From assembly GCA_052145115.1 (NCBI GenBank), contig JBKQPG010000028.1:1-64000 (forward strand): a stretch of 64,000 nucleotides of DNA, written 5' to 3'. Of the stretch, positions 43,308 through 52,585 are shown one piece after another. Position 1 is the first letter of the stretch; each line of letters starts with the position of its first letter. The notes under the pieces were generated by a model. That model was not told the DNA's origin, did not search any database, and saw only the letters and a list, made by a program, of their open reading frames with translations. Both the position numbers and the translations under genes were made by a program. This DNA comes from CAIVVT01 sp052145115 (GTDB lineage Bacteria; Acidobacteriota; Terriglobia; Bryobacterales; Bryobacteraceae).

Positions 43308-44108
43308 TCATGCCAGCTTGCGGGCGTACCCCACCTCGATCCGCATGTCGTCCTCGATCGGGCCGTCTTTTTCATACTCAATCGCCACCAAGCCGCCGAA
43401 GCGCAGCGCGCGCAACTCGCGCATCGCGGCCGGTATCTTCGCGATGCCCCAGCCGATGATTACGTTGTCCTCCCCGTGCGCGGCCTTAACGTCTTTCAGG
43501 TGGACCAGCTTCAAAAATGGTCCCAGCTTGTGCACGGCGTCGACAGTGTCGTATCCGCAGGAGGCGATGTGGCCCAGGTCGAGCGTCGCGCCCACGGTTT
43601 TCGACAGGCCTTTGATCGCATTCAACACATCTTCCGGACTCTCGTAGGCGAACTTCTGCGGGAAGTAATGGTTGTGCAAACCGAAGGTCAGCTTCGCGGC
43701 AGTGCAGCGTTCATCGATGCGCCGCAACACCTGCGGCGTCGCGTCTCCAGTAATATTGCCCGCGCCGAGCAATCCGGAGAAGCGAATGGCCAGATCGATT
43801 TCGGCGTCATCGTGGATCGTCGCGGCGTAGTACGACACGCAGCGGATGCCGGCCTGGTCGAACATCGTTCGCGCCGAACGGAAAATCGCGTCGCCGGGGT
43901 GCGACAAGAGCATGAACTCGCCGCGCGACATTTCGATCTCTTTGATCTCGAGACGCACCAACTCGGCGACCATAGCCTGCATCGACAGGCCGTGATAGCT
44001 GTACGTGCCGATGCCGATTCTCAGGCGCGGCCGCGCGCCCGCCGCCAGGCCGGCCCAGGCGAGCCCGAGTCCCATTGCCTCAGGGAACCGCCGCCGGCTG
44101 AACAGCAT
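43308..44108 (-). CDS. Second exported sugar phosphate isomerase/epimerase-like protein
   Basis: The 266-residue TIM-barrel protein has an N-terminal SRRRFPEAMGLGLAWAGLAAG Tat-type signal. Barrel motifs include KEIEMSRGEF, FGLHNHYF, GATLDLGHIASCG, LVHLKDVK and GLVAIEYEKDG, with the expected metal-binding His, Asp and Glu. It is shorter than the paralogue at 41086-42117 and only distantly similar. It begins 14 nt after the ThuA gene. Confidence 0.87.
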   Translation of the reverse strand: MLFSRRRFPEAMGLGLAWAGLAAGARPRLRIGIGTYSYHGLSMQAMVAELVRLEIKEIEMSRGEFMLLSHPGDAIFRSARTMFDQAGIRCVSYYAATIHDDAEIDLAIRFSGLLGAGNITGDATPQVLRRIDERCTAAKLTFGLHNHYFPQKFAYESPEDVLNAIKGLSKTVGATLDLGHIASCGYDTVDAVHKLGPFLKLVHLKDVKAAHGEDNVIIGWGIAKIPAAMRELRALRFGGLVAIEYEKDGPIEDDMRIEVGYARKLA

Positions 44109-44122
44109 CTATTTCTCCTTTT

Positions 44123-44938
44123 CTACCGGGCCGGCAGCGGCCTCGGGGTGATATCGGCGTCGACCAGGCGCAGCGCCCAACGTATGGCCTCAAAGTACAT
44201 TTTCTGCATGTCGGGCCGGTCCCAGTTCTCCGCCGGATGGCCGAGCGTGGAATAAAACACGCGGCCCCTGCCGTAGCTCTTGGCCCAGGCCACGGCGAAG
44301 TCACCGTCGGTGCGATGCACGGCTTTCCGGGTCAGGTCGAGCCGAGTGGGATCCAGGCGCAACAGCACGCGCAGCTTCTCGCGCGAGTATAGGCGCATTT
44401 GATAGATCTCGTCGCGCAGCGTGAACGCAGCGGGCCATTGCGCCATACCCGGAAACGCCGCGTCCTCGACAAGCACCGGCGCGTCGAACGTGCCCCAAGG
44501 ATGTTCGTCGAAGTAACCGCCGATCATCTCGCCGTACTCCGGCCAATCGGTGAAAGTGATGGTGGCGCTGTGGATGCCGACGAAGCCCTTGCCGTCGTCG
44601 TGGATAAACGATAAAAAGTCGGCCTTTTTCTCGGGCGTCATTTCAAGCGTCCCGCCGGTGTAAAACACGACGGCGTCGAAATCATTCAGGTTCTTGGCGT
44701 TGTATTCCAGCTTCTGCTTGGTGAGCACTTCGGTGTCGGTGCGAATGGTGGTGTCCCACAACCCGCTCTCTCGACCCATTCGCTCGATCGTCGCCATGGC
44801 GTGGGACACCGCCTCGTGGCGGTAGCCCCTCTCCTCTCCCAACATCAGAACGCGCTTTCTGGACACTGCTGCGGGTTGGGCCAGGGTCGCAACGCCCACA
44901 GCGGCCACTGCGAGGAGAGACGTCAATAGCTTATTCAT
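44123..44938 (-). CDS. ThuA-domain exported protein (trehalose utilisation family)
   Basis: The 271-residue protein has a signal peptide (MNKLLTSLLAVAAVGVATLAQPA) and a ThuA glutamine-amidotransferase-like fold: VLMLGEERGYRHEAV, DFDAVVFYTGG, GKGFVGIHSAT, GGYFDEHPWG and RVFYSTLGH. ThuA proteins occur with sugar oxidoreductase and isomerase genes; some act on keto-disaccharides. ATG 44938 was chosen because it starts the signal peptide. First gene of the operon. Confidence 0.88.
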   Translation of the reverse strand: MNKLLTSLLAVAAVGVATLAQPAAVSRKRVLMLGEERGYRHEAVSHAMATIERMGRESGLWDTTIRTDTEVLTKQKLEYNAKNLNDFDAVVFYTGGTLEMTPEKKADFLSFIHDDGKGFVGIHSATITFTDWPEYGEMIGGYFDEHPWGTFDAPVLVEDAAFPGMAQWPAAFTLRDEIYQMRLYSREKLRVLLRLDPTRLDLTRKAVHRTDGDFAVAWAKSYGRGRVFYSTLGHPAENWDRPDMQKMYFEAIRWALRLVDADITPRPLPAR

Positions 44939-45403
44939 GGCAGGGAGAAACCCTCTTCTACCGCATCCGGCACTGCGGTGGCAATGGAGTGACGCGCGTG
45001 TCACGCATCATCGTGCAGGCTTGTAAACCCGTTTTGGCGCCCACTTGATCCAGACACCCGCATACTTGAAGCGCCCTTTGGATGGGGCGCAGGAGTTGTT
45101 AACCCCGTTCAACTTGTGTGTGGGGCGAAAGTTGGAGCTGTGTCTCATAGACGAAGGCGTTATGGATCAATATCGGTAGCGTTCGGGCAAGGAGTCGGCG
45201 TCTTGAAGACGATGCTGGGCGGCTTCAGCTAGGCCATTCGGAAGCAGTTCGATTCTCCGTTCTAAGACCGGCAAGAACTGGTTGAACGCCCTCCCAGGCC
45301 TCCTAATGTCCGGAAATCCCACTTATCATTCCGAACAGAGCAGATTCTCCTGCAGCGCCGTTTCCTATCCGCAACTTACTTAGCTTGTCTCAAGGATCAG
45401 CGC
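44939..45403. other. Intergenic region with one possible 46-residue ORF
   Basis: No recognised gene. A minus-strand ATG at 45148 opens a basic, aromatic-rich peptide ending GRFKYAGVWIKWAPKRVYK-PAR with a stop at 45010-45008. There is no clear ribosome-binding site. An inverted repeat GCGCCC...GGGCGC sits near 45070-45090, inside this frame. Confidence 0.3.
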
Positions 45404-48400
45404 TCACGCCTGAACGCTGCCATTGTCAGACGGTGTGCAGGGCGTCATGTTCTTTGACAGACTGACCAGAAGTTCGCGCAGTTGTTTGGGATCGAATGGT
45501 TTCGCCAGGTAACCGTCCATGCCAGCCTCTAGGCACCGCTCGCGGTCGCCCAACATCGCGTGCGCGGTCATTGCGATCACCGGTTGATGCCGTCCCGACG
45601 TTCGCTCTGTTTCGCGAATGCGTCTCACTGCTTCGAACCCGTCCATCTCGGGCATTTGAACGTCCATCAGCACGACGTCGAAGCGCCCGGCCGCCAGGCA
45701 TTCCAGTGCGCGCAGGCCGTTGTCGGCGAGGACGACGGAGTGACCTGCTTTTTCAAGCGTTCTCTGGGCTAGCCGCTGGTTGATCAAGTTGTCCTCGGCA
45801 ACGAGAATATGCAGCTCAGCCACCGCCTCGGCCGCATCGGGGCCGGGCGGCGTCGCCACGGCCTCCGGCGCGGTCTCGGCGGTCCGGCAGCGGGTGGTGA
45901 AGTGAAATTCGCTGCCCTGGCCGGCGGTGCTGTCCACCCACATCCGGCCGCCCATTATTCCGACCAGTTTCTGGGAGATGGCCAGGCCCAATCCCGTCCC
46001 GCCGTACTTGCGGCTGGTCGAGCCGTCTAACTGCTGGAAGGCTTCAAAGATGGAGTTCACCTTGCCCGGGGGGATGCCGATGCCGGTGTCCTGGATAGCA
46101 AAATGCAGCATCAGGCTCCCAGTTGCGTCCTCATGTCGCGTGACGCTGACGCTAACCCGGCCTTTGGGAGTGAACTTGACTGCATTGCTCAGTAGATTCG
46201 AGAGCACCTGCCGGATGCGCTGCGGGTTGGCGACCAGCGCGTCTGGAACGCCCGCCTCGACGTACCAGCTCAGATCAAGAGCCTTCTGTTTGGCCGAGAA
46301 TTCGAATATGCGGCAGGTTTCGAAGACCAGGCGGCGCAGCCCAAAGGATTCAAGCGCCAATTCCATGTGCCCGGCCTCGATTTTCGAGAAGTCCAGGATG
46401 TCGTTCAACACTCCCAGCAGCGAGTCGCCCGAACTCCGCACCGCCTCAAGGTACTCCCGCTGCTCGTCATCCTGCGCTCTTTCGAGCGCCAGATGAGTCA
46501 TTCCGATAATCGCGTTCATCGGCGTGCGAATCTCATGGCTCATGGTCGCCAGAAAGCGGCCCTTGGCCTTGCTGGCCTCATCGGCGCGCCGCTTCTCTTC
46601 CAGTACTTTGGTGCGCTCCGATTCCAGTTCGGCCGTACGCTGGCGCACGGCCTGTTCCAAGTGTCGGTTGCGGAGCCGCAGCAGGCGGTGCCGCCACAGA
46701 ACCAGGCCCCACACGGCGCCGGCGGCAAGCAGCAGGACGGCCGTCCGAAACCACCATGTTTCCCACCACTTCAGCTCGATCTGGAACTCGGCCACGGCCA
46801 CTTTCGGGGACAGCGGCCCGTCCCGAACCTGTGACCGGATTTCGAGCCGATGCCCGCCCGGGCCGATCCCGGCAAAGGTGATCGTCCGCTCCGCGGTGGC
46901 GCTCCAATGATCCCCGTCCAGCCGGTAGGCAAAGCGCACCAGTTGCTCGCGCTTATAGTCGAGCGTGGAGAACTCGGCCCGGACCACCCGTGATTTCTGG
47001 TCGATCTCCATCCGCGTGATGGCCGGATCGGCAACGGGCGGTCCCAACCCGCCAGCGCGGGGCGACCGGTAGTGCGCCACTCCGCCGCTAGTGCCGATCC
47101 ATACGCTGCCGTCCGGATCGGCCCAAAAGGCCTCCCCGTCGGTGTCGTTCCAGATCAGGCCGTCCTCGGTGGAAAACTGCGTCCAGGAGTTGGCGCTCAG
47201 GACCGCGACGCCGTCGGCGCCACCGCGCCAGAAATTACCGAACGCGTCAAAGCCGTGGAAGGCGGTCACCGCATTCGACTGTGGATCGGCCGGCACGATC
47301 GGGTCGGCGTGGATAATACGATCGCCGGAAAGCTGCAGCCGTTCTACTCCGGCGTCGGAGCGGTGGCGCAGCCACAGAGTGCCATCCGGCGCGAGGGCCG
47401 GAACGTAAGGATCGCCGCTCAGCAGGCCTTCAGGTTCCCCGTAGTGGCGCCACACGCCATCCTGCATCCGCCACAGCCCGTCGGGATTGGTGACCCACAG
47501 CGCGCCTGCGGAATCCATGGCCAAGTACCACGTCCGGCGCCGCAGCTGCGGGGGTTGATCGATGCGGAGGAAGCGCTCGGAAACGGTCGGCCGGGGGTTG
47601 AGGAAGACCCCGCAGGTGGTCGCCAGCCAGATGCGGTCCTGACGGTCGACAAAGATCGAGCCCAGAGCGCCACAATCCAAATCCCGCCGGCTCACCTGAT
47701 GGATTCTCCCAATCGCCGGTTGGAGGCGCGTCAAACCGCCGGGCCGGCTGACGGCCCAAATGGAGCCGTCGGAAGTCTCGCCGAGCCAGCGGACATTGTC
47801 GCCCCCTAAGCCCTCTTTTGTGGTCCAGACCCTAAGCGGCTGCCCCCCCTGCAGCCGTGCCAGGCCCTGGGCCGTTCCCACCCACAGGGCCCCGGCGCGG
47901 TCCCGGCGGATGCTCCAGACGACATTCGACGGCAGGCCCTGGGCCTCGGTCCAGGCTTCCCACTCGCCCCGGCCGAGCCAGCGCGCCAGGCCCGCGCCGA
48001 TCAGGCCAATCCACACCGAGCCGGCGCGATCTTCCAGCGCGGCGCTGATCATGGGGCTTTGCAAACCTCGCCGGCGGTCCACCACGGTCCATTCCGCAGC
48101 GCTGCGGATGGCCAGTCCCTGATCAGTGGGAACGATCACCGACCCATCCCGGGCGACGGTCATGGCGCCCCAGAACATACTGGATCCGATGTCCGGTTTT
48201 TCCTGGATCATGTGATCCTGGCCCGGCGGTTTGCGATACAGCCGGCTGGGGCTGCGCGCCCATACGGAGCCGTCAGGCGCGATGGCAATGGCGTCCCAGG
48301 AGTCTTCCGGCAGGCCTTGCGCCGGCCCGTAGGTCAGAACGCGCCCGCCCTCTTCGAGGCACAAATGGAGTTCACAGCCGAACCACAGTTGCTGGCCATG

Positions 48401-48928
48401 GCGCAGAATTCCATGCATCGGCTTTTGTTCCAGAGCGGCCGTCAGGCGATAGGAGCGCACGGCGAAGGTACCGCCGCCCGCCGGCAGGGCTTCCTGCAAG
48501 CCGGTCGTGCTGGAGACAATGACATGACCGTGGACGTCCTCGGCAATGCGTTGTGCGCCCTGGAGGGGGCCCTTCGCAATGGGTATGGAGTGGAACGCAT
48601 GCCCGTCGAAACGGAAAATCTGCGCGCAGGCGTTGGCCCACAGGGCGCCATCTGTGGCCACGTAGAGCGTGTGAATCTCGGTACCGCAAGCCAGCCCTTC
48701 GACCGGCCCCATCAGGCGAAAGCGGGTTCCATCGTAGCGGTACAAGCCGCCTTCGGTCCCGGCCCAGATATAGCCCTCACGATCCTGGGCTAACGACAGG
48801 ACCGTCAGATTCTGGAGCCCCTCGGCCGTCCCATAGTGGCGGAAGGAGTACTGCTGGGCCACGCCGGGAGCAGTTAACGCCAGAATGAGCGCAGAACAAG
48901 CACGAAGGCTATGACACCGGGACTCCAC
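45404..48928 (-). CDS. Two-component regulator-propeller hybrid sensor histidine kinase
   Basis: The 1174-residue protein has a signal peptide and then periplasmic beta-propeller repeats (about 25-650, motifs such as GYIWAGTEGGLYRYDG and GALWVGTAQGLARLQ). A Y_Y_Y domain (about 650-745), one membrane helix (TAVLLLAAGAVWGLVLW) and a coiled coil follow. The kinase has HisKA (ATMSHEIRTPMNAI) and HATPase domains (GIPPGKVNSIF, KYGGTGLGLAISQKL). A C-terminal receiver follows (ILVAEDNLINQRL, Asp in VVLMDVQMPEMDG, YLAKPFD). No DNA-binding domain is attached, so a separate output protein is expected. Such kinases often sense glycans; here that is inference. Confidence 0.93.
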   Translation of the reverse strand: MESRCHSLRACSALILALTAPGVAQQYSFRHYGTAEGLQNLTVLSLAQDREGYIWAGTEGGLYRYDGTRFRLMGPVEGLACGTEIHTLYVATDGALWANACAQIFRFDGHAFHSIPIAKGPLQGAQRIAEDVHGHVIVSSTTGLQEALPAGGGTFAVRSYRLTAALEQKPMHGILRHGQQLWFGCELHLCLEEGGRVLTYGPAQGLPEDSWDAIAIAPDGSVWARSPSRLYRKPPGQDHMIQEKPDIGSSMFWGAMTVARDGSVIVPTDQGLAIRSAAEWTVVDRRRGLQSPMISAALEDRAGSVWIGLIGAGLARWLGRGEWEAWTEAQGLPSNVVWSIRRDRAGALWVGTAQGLARLQGGQPLRVWTTKEGLGGDNVRWLGETSDGSIWAVSRPGGLTRLQPAIGRIHQVSRRDLDCGALGSIFVDRQDRIWLATTCGVFLNPRPTVSERFLRIDQPPQLRRRTWYLAMDSAGALWVTNPDGLWRMQDGVWRHYGEPEGLLSGDPYVPALAPDGTLWLRHRSDAGVERLQLSGDRIIHADPIVPADPQSNAVTAFHGFDAFGNFWRGGADGVAVLSANSWTQFSTEDGLIWNDTDGEAFWADPDGSVWIGTSGGVAHYRSPRAGGLGPPVADPAITRMEIDQKSRVVRAEFSTLDYKREQLVRFAYRLDGDHWSATAERTITFAGIGPGGHRLEIRSQVRDGPLSPKVAVAEFQIELKWWETWWFRTAVLLLAAGAVWGLVLWRHRLLRLRNRHLEQAVRQRTAELESERTKVLEEKRRADEASKAKGRFLATMSHEIRTPMNAIIGMTHLALERAQDDEQREYLEAVRSSGDSLLGVLNDILDFSKIEAGHMELALESFGLRRLVFETCRIFEFSAKQKALDLSWYVEAGVPDALVANPQRIRQVLSNLLSNAVKFTPKGRVSVSVTRHEDATGSLMLHFAIQDTGIGIPPGKVNSIFEAFQQLDGSTSRKYGGTGLGLAISQKLVGIMGGRMWVDSTAGQGSEFHFTTRCRTAETAPEAVATPPGPDAAEAVAELHILVAEDNLINQRLAQRTLEKAGHSVVLADNGLRALECLAAGRFDVVLMDVQMPEMDGFEAVRRIRETERTSGRHQPVIAMTAHAMLGDRERCLEAGMDGYLAKPFDPKQLRELLVSLSKNMTPCTPSDNGSVQA

Positions 48929-48969
48929 GTGGACCTACACCGATCATATCGGCTGCGTATACAGAATTT

Positions 48970-49353
48970 TCAAGAAACCCAATCGTTGCTTGAACAAACC
49001 TGCCACTGAGTCACCGCCCACGCGGCGCACGTCACCGACCGATTGACCAGCAACCGAAACGCCTTCACCTGCGCCGGCGTCCACTCGTCGCAGAAGATCA
49101 CAGGGATCGCGGTCGTGTCGCTGCCACGCCACGATCCCAGCTTCCGCGCAGCCTTGAGCCTCAGGTGCCCATCGACGACCTCGCCGTCGCTGCGCGCCAG
49201 CACCGGGATCTTGAACCCGAACTCGCGGATGCTGCTGCACATCCGATCGACTGCAGCGTCGTTCTTGCGCGGGTTGCGCGCGTAGAACACCAGCCGGTCT
49301 ATCGGCCAAGTCTGAATCTGTGGGATTGAGGGCGCCATTCCCTGCACAGGCAT
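48970..49353 (-). CDS. Truncated ParB-like nuclease-domain protein
   Basis: The 127-residue protein has a ParB/Srx-type N-terminal domain: PIDRLVFYARNPRKND, IREFGFKIPVLARSDG and VVDGHLRLKAARKLG. It ends at FRLLVNRSV, where phage-type ParB-methyltransferase proteins would continue; the final 20 residues look out of frame. GGAAGG precedes the ATG. It is most likely the stub of a phage- or plasmid-derived ParB/DNA-methylase protein, not the chromosomal ParB. Confidence 0.75.
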   Translation of the reverse strand: MPVQGMAPSIPQIQTWPIDRLVFYARNPRKNDAAVDRMCSSIREFGFKIPVLARSDGEVVDGHLRLKAARKLGSWRGSDTTAIPVIFCDEWTPAQVKAFRLLVNRSVTCAAWAVTQWQVCSSNDWVS

Positions 49354-50069
49354 GCCACACCTTCCGTTGGGTCAAAGTGGAGGTGCCTTCCGGAGGGTGC
49401 GCTCTGCGCTCGCCTGTCGAACCGAGCCTCTAATTCAAATATACTCCCAAAACAATTCCTTGCGCAGGTGTTTTTGGATGTCCCGCTCTCTTTGCCTTTC
49501 AACTTCGCGACCACTTTTTGAAGTTCCGGCAAACAAACACGAACTCTCCTCAGCCTGGATGTTCGGGTGGTGAGGCTCGGAGCGAGCACAAGGAGGGTTT
49601 TGACCCCCTGTGTGCTCACCTGTTTCGAAGTTCTGGTTCGGTATGGAGCCGGCCCGTCGCTTCGCACCGTGAACTTGGGCGCCGTGGTTGCCCACGGCTT
49701 CTAGGCGTCCACGCGCCTGCATGTCTGTGTACCCGCTTGTTTACCAGCAGCCCCTGCGGTGCTTCTGCGCGCCAACACTGACGCGGCTGGATGGCCTAAC
49801 GGATCGGGTAGAGGTCCACCAATCAGTTTCACCAGCCCCTCTGACCTGCGTTCTGAGCGCAGGGCGGTCGCTGGGTCGTCCAAGGTAGAAGACTTCCTGA
49901 CTGGCTACGAAACTGCCCCGGCAATGCGACGGCCAAGAGCGGCCATCCACGCCCGTTTTCCTCAAACAGTTTCGACATGCTCCTCTTTGACATCCGGCAT
50001 CCCTCACGAGATGCTTCCAATGCAATTCGCTGTTCCATGAGTCAATTAGCAGCGAGCCGGCGCTGTGCG
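49354..50069. other. Gene-poor stretch next to the ParB stub
   Basis: Several short open frames exist on both strands, but none has coherent composition, a ribosome-binding site or a recognised motif. GC content is lower than in the flanks. With the truncated ParB-like gene it may be the scar of a lost mobile element. Confidence 0.4.
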
Positions 50070-50420
50070 TCATCGGCCGACCTCCTCACTGCTCATGAAC
50101 TGGGATTCGAGTACCATCCGGCGGGGAATGCCGGCGCGTACCTCGATGCGCTGAATCCGTCCGTTGTGCACTGCATCTAATCGCTCCATCATCAGGTGGA
50201 TCTCATCGCACAAGTCGAAGTCTGCTAGGTGAAGTTCCGGGCGGGGATTCTCGTCTGAATCGAGCTTGAGTTCTACGAGCACCAATTGTGCGGCGCTGAG
50301 AGCCGGCTCGCCATCCGTTATCTCCAAGTGCTGGATCTGGCCGTAGTTGGTGGCTTGGCAGAGCCGGACTAGAGCTTGGCGGGCACGCGAGAGTTGCGAG
50401 AAACGGAGGAGGCTACGCAT
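50070..50420 (-). CDS. Conserved-looking hypothetical protein
   Basis: The 116-residue protein is not recognised. Its composition is that of a real soluble alpha/beta protein, with runs such as YGQIQHLEITDGEP, AQLVLVELKLD and GRIQRIEVRAGIPRRMV, where GQIQHLEI and GRIQRIEV hint at an internal repeat. GAGGAGG-like sequence is absent upstream; GTG 50426 is an alternative start. It is divergent from the glycan cluster. Confidence 0.55.
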   Translation of the reverse strand: MRSLLRFSQLSRARQALVRLCQATNYGQIQHLEITDGEPALSAAQLVLVELKLDSDENPRPELHLADFDLCDEIHLMMERLDAVHNGRIQRIEVRAGIPRRMVLESQFMSSEEVGR

Positions 50421-50630
50421 GAGCACCCCCGCATTCCCTCGCTGGGATGTTTCCGCATAGAAAGCTCAGTGGCTAGAAGTGGTCCGGGCCGGTTTGGCCA
50501 AGAAAAGTTCGAAACGTGTCCAGCCGGGGGTACCATTCCCGCGCCTTCATCCACCCCGTGCCATTCCCCCTTTGACTCATGCAATTGCGGGCCAAACGCG
50601 CTGATTCCGGGACTTTGTTAACATTGTTGC

Positions 50631-51704
50631 GTGGCTACTCCTCGTTCTGTTCTCCTCGTTGGAGGCGCTGGTTATCTGGGCTCGGTCCTGACCGGTGAAT
50701 TGCTCGCCAGAGGCTACGCAGTGACGATTCTCGACCGGTTGTTCTTCGGCCGGGTCGGCATTGAGCCGCATCGCGACCGGATCCGCCTGCTGCCGGCAGA
50801 CATCCGGCATCTAAGCGCGGATTGCCTGCAAGGCGTCTCGGCGATCATCAACCTCAGCGGACTCTCGAACGATCCCACCGCGGAGTATAATCCGGAAGCC
50901 AATTACCAGATGAACACCGTGGCCACGGCCACTCTGGCGGAAATGGCCAAGCGGTGCGGTGTCCAGCGGTACATCTACGCCTCCAGTTGCTCGCTGTATG
51001 ACTTCGGGATTGTGGAAGCCGAACGCGATGTCCTGATGGACGAGGCGTCGCCGGTCGACCCGCGCGCGGCGTACTCGAAATCCAAGTACGACGGCGAGCG
51101 GGCGCTGTTCGCCATGATCGACGATTCCTTCTGCCCGGTCATCCTGCGCATGGGGACGCTGTACGGCTTCTCGCCGCGAATGCGCTATGACCTGGTGGTG
51201 AATACGTTTGTCAAGGACGCGCTTTCAAAAGGGTATGTCACACTGCACTATGGCGGCCAGATGTGGCGGCCCATGGCCGAAGTGCGCGATGCCGCGCGCG
51301 CCTATGTGGCCCTGCTGGAGGCTCCCGACGAGGCCGTTCGCGGAGAGATATTCAATCTGGTCCACGACAACTACCGGATTTCGGAACTCGCCTTGCGCGT
51401 CCGGGACGCTCTGGCCGGGCTCGATATTCACACCGATATCCGCACCGACTTCAAGTACGCCGCCGTCCGCAATTATCGCGTCTCGGGCCGGAAAATTACT
51501 CGGGTTCTGAACTTCCGCCTCGAAGTCGGTATCGAGGATTCGGTTCGTCACATCGTGCACAACGTCCGCGCCTTCGGATACACCAACTTCGATCACGACC
51601 GCTACTACAACATCCGCTGGATGAAGCTGCTGGAGGAGGCGCAGAGCATCATCAACATCACGGGTGGCATCTTCGACTCACCCACGCCGGGGGCGCCTGG
51701 TTGA
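50631..51704 (+). CDS. NAD-dependent sugar-nucleotide epimerase/dehydratase (extended SDR)
   Basis: The 357-residue extended SDR has the nucleotide motif GGAGYLGS near residue 12, ASSCSLY, and the catalytic YSKSKYDGE (Tyr-x3-Lys). It should modify a nucleotide-activated sugar for glycan synthesis. GTG start at 50631 with no evident Shine-Dalgarno; TTGTTAAC lies close upstream, so the message may have a very short leader. Its stop overlaps the next gene start (TGATG). Confidence 0.9.
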   Translation: MATPRSVLLVGGAGYLGSVLTGELLARGYAVTILDRLFFGRVGIEPHRDRIRLLPADIRHLSADCLQGVSAIINLSGLSNDPTAEYNPEANYQMNTVATATLAEMAKRCGVQRYIYASSCSLYDFGIVEAERDVLMDEASPVDPRAAYSKSKYDGERALFAMIDDSFCPVILRMGTLYGFSPRMRYDLVVNTFVKDALSKGYVTLHYGGQMWRPMAEVRDAARAYVALLEAPDEAVRGEIFNLVHDNYRISELALRVRDALAGLDIHTDIRTDFKYAAVRNYRVSGRKITRVLNFRLEVGIEDSVRHIVHNVRAFGYTNFDHDRYYNIRWMKLLEEAQSIINITGGIFDSPTPGAPG

Positions 51705-52576
51705 TGCCGCGAGTTCTGCTGATTGGCGCTCGCGGCCAGTTGGGTGTCGATCTCGTGTCCGTGCTCTCCGGCGATTACGAGATCCTTCCGGCAACTCAGG
51801 AAATCATGCCCGTGGAAGATGCCGCGCGGGTGAACGCCTGCGTGCTGGAGCACCGCCCCGGCATCATCATCAACTGCTCCGCCTTCCACCGCGTGGACGA
51901 CTGCGAAACGCAGGTGGAGCGGGCTTTCCAGGTCAATGTCTACGGCCTGCGGAACCTGGCTCTGGCGGCCCGGGAGTGCGGTGCGCTGCTGGTTTCCTTC
52001 TCCACGGACTACGTCTTCGACGGCGCCCGCCGCACACCCTATGCGGAGCAAGACATCCCCGCGCCAAAGTCCATTTACGGCGTATCGAAGGCCGCTGGCG
52101 AGATGATGGTGCAGGCGCTCTACGACCGCCATTACCTCATCCGGACCTGCGGGCTGTATGGATACGCCGGCAGCCGCGAGAAGAAGACGAATTTCGTCGA
52201 GTCCATGATCGGCTGGGCGCGCCAGGGCAAGCCGTTGAGGATTGTGTGCGACCAGGTGTGCACGCCAACGCCGACCATGCAGGTGGCCCGCGCCGTCCGC
52301 AACCTGCTGGCGCGCGAAGACTACGGACTGTACCATCTGACCTGCGCCGGCGAGTGCTCGTGGTATGAATTCGCCGCCGCGATTTTCGAAATGATGGACC
52401 TGCACCCGTCCGTCAGCCCCGTCCCGTCCGCGGAGTTTCCCACCCCGGCCAAGCGGCCCGGTTACTCCGTGCTCGACAATCGCCGCTACCGTTCGCTCGG
52501 CTTTCCGGATCTGCCTCACTGGCGGGACGCGCTTCGATCCTATATCGATGGCCGGGCCGCCAACGGGCGCGCGTAA
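51704..52576 (+). CDS. dTDP-4-dehydrorhamnose reductase-like protein (RmlD family)
   Basis: The 290-residue protein has the RmlD pattern: VLLIGARGQLGVDL, NCSAFHRVDDCE (in place of NAAAYTAVDKAE), FSTDYVFDG, YGVSKAAGE (Tyr-x3-Lys) and DQVCTPTPTMQVA. RmlD makes dTDP-L-rhamnose; the changed middle motif leaves room for another deoxysugar. ATG 51704 overlaps the upstream stop by one base and gives the normal N-terminus; the longer open frame is shadow. No rmlA/B/C genes are in the window. Confidence 0.88.
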   Translation: MPRVLLIGARGQLGVDLVSVLSGDYEILPATQEIMPVEDAARVNACVLEHRPGIIINCSAFHRVDDCETQVERAFQVNVYGLRNLALAARECGALLVSFSTDYVFDGARRTPYAEQDIPAPKSIYGVSKAAGEMMVQALYDRHYLIRTCGLYGYAGSREKKTNFVESMIGWARQGKPLRIVCDQVCTPTPTMQVARAVRNLLAREDYGLYHLTCAGECSWYEFAAAIFEMMDLHPSVSPVPSAEFPTPAKRPGYSVLDNRRYRSLGFPDLPHWRDALRSYIDGRAANGRA

Positions 52577-52585
52577 GCGGCACGC

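Noticed and set aside
48970..49353. Chromosome-partitioning ParB
   Set aside because: No parA neighbour, no central helix-turn-helix, and a phage-type Srx/ParB pattern that breaks off early.
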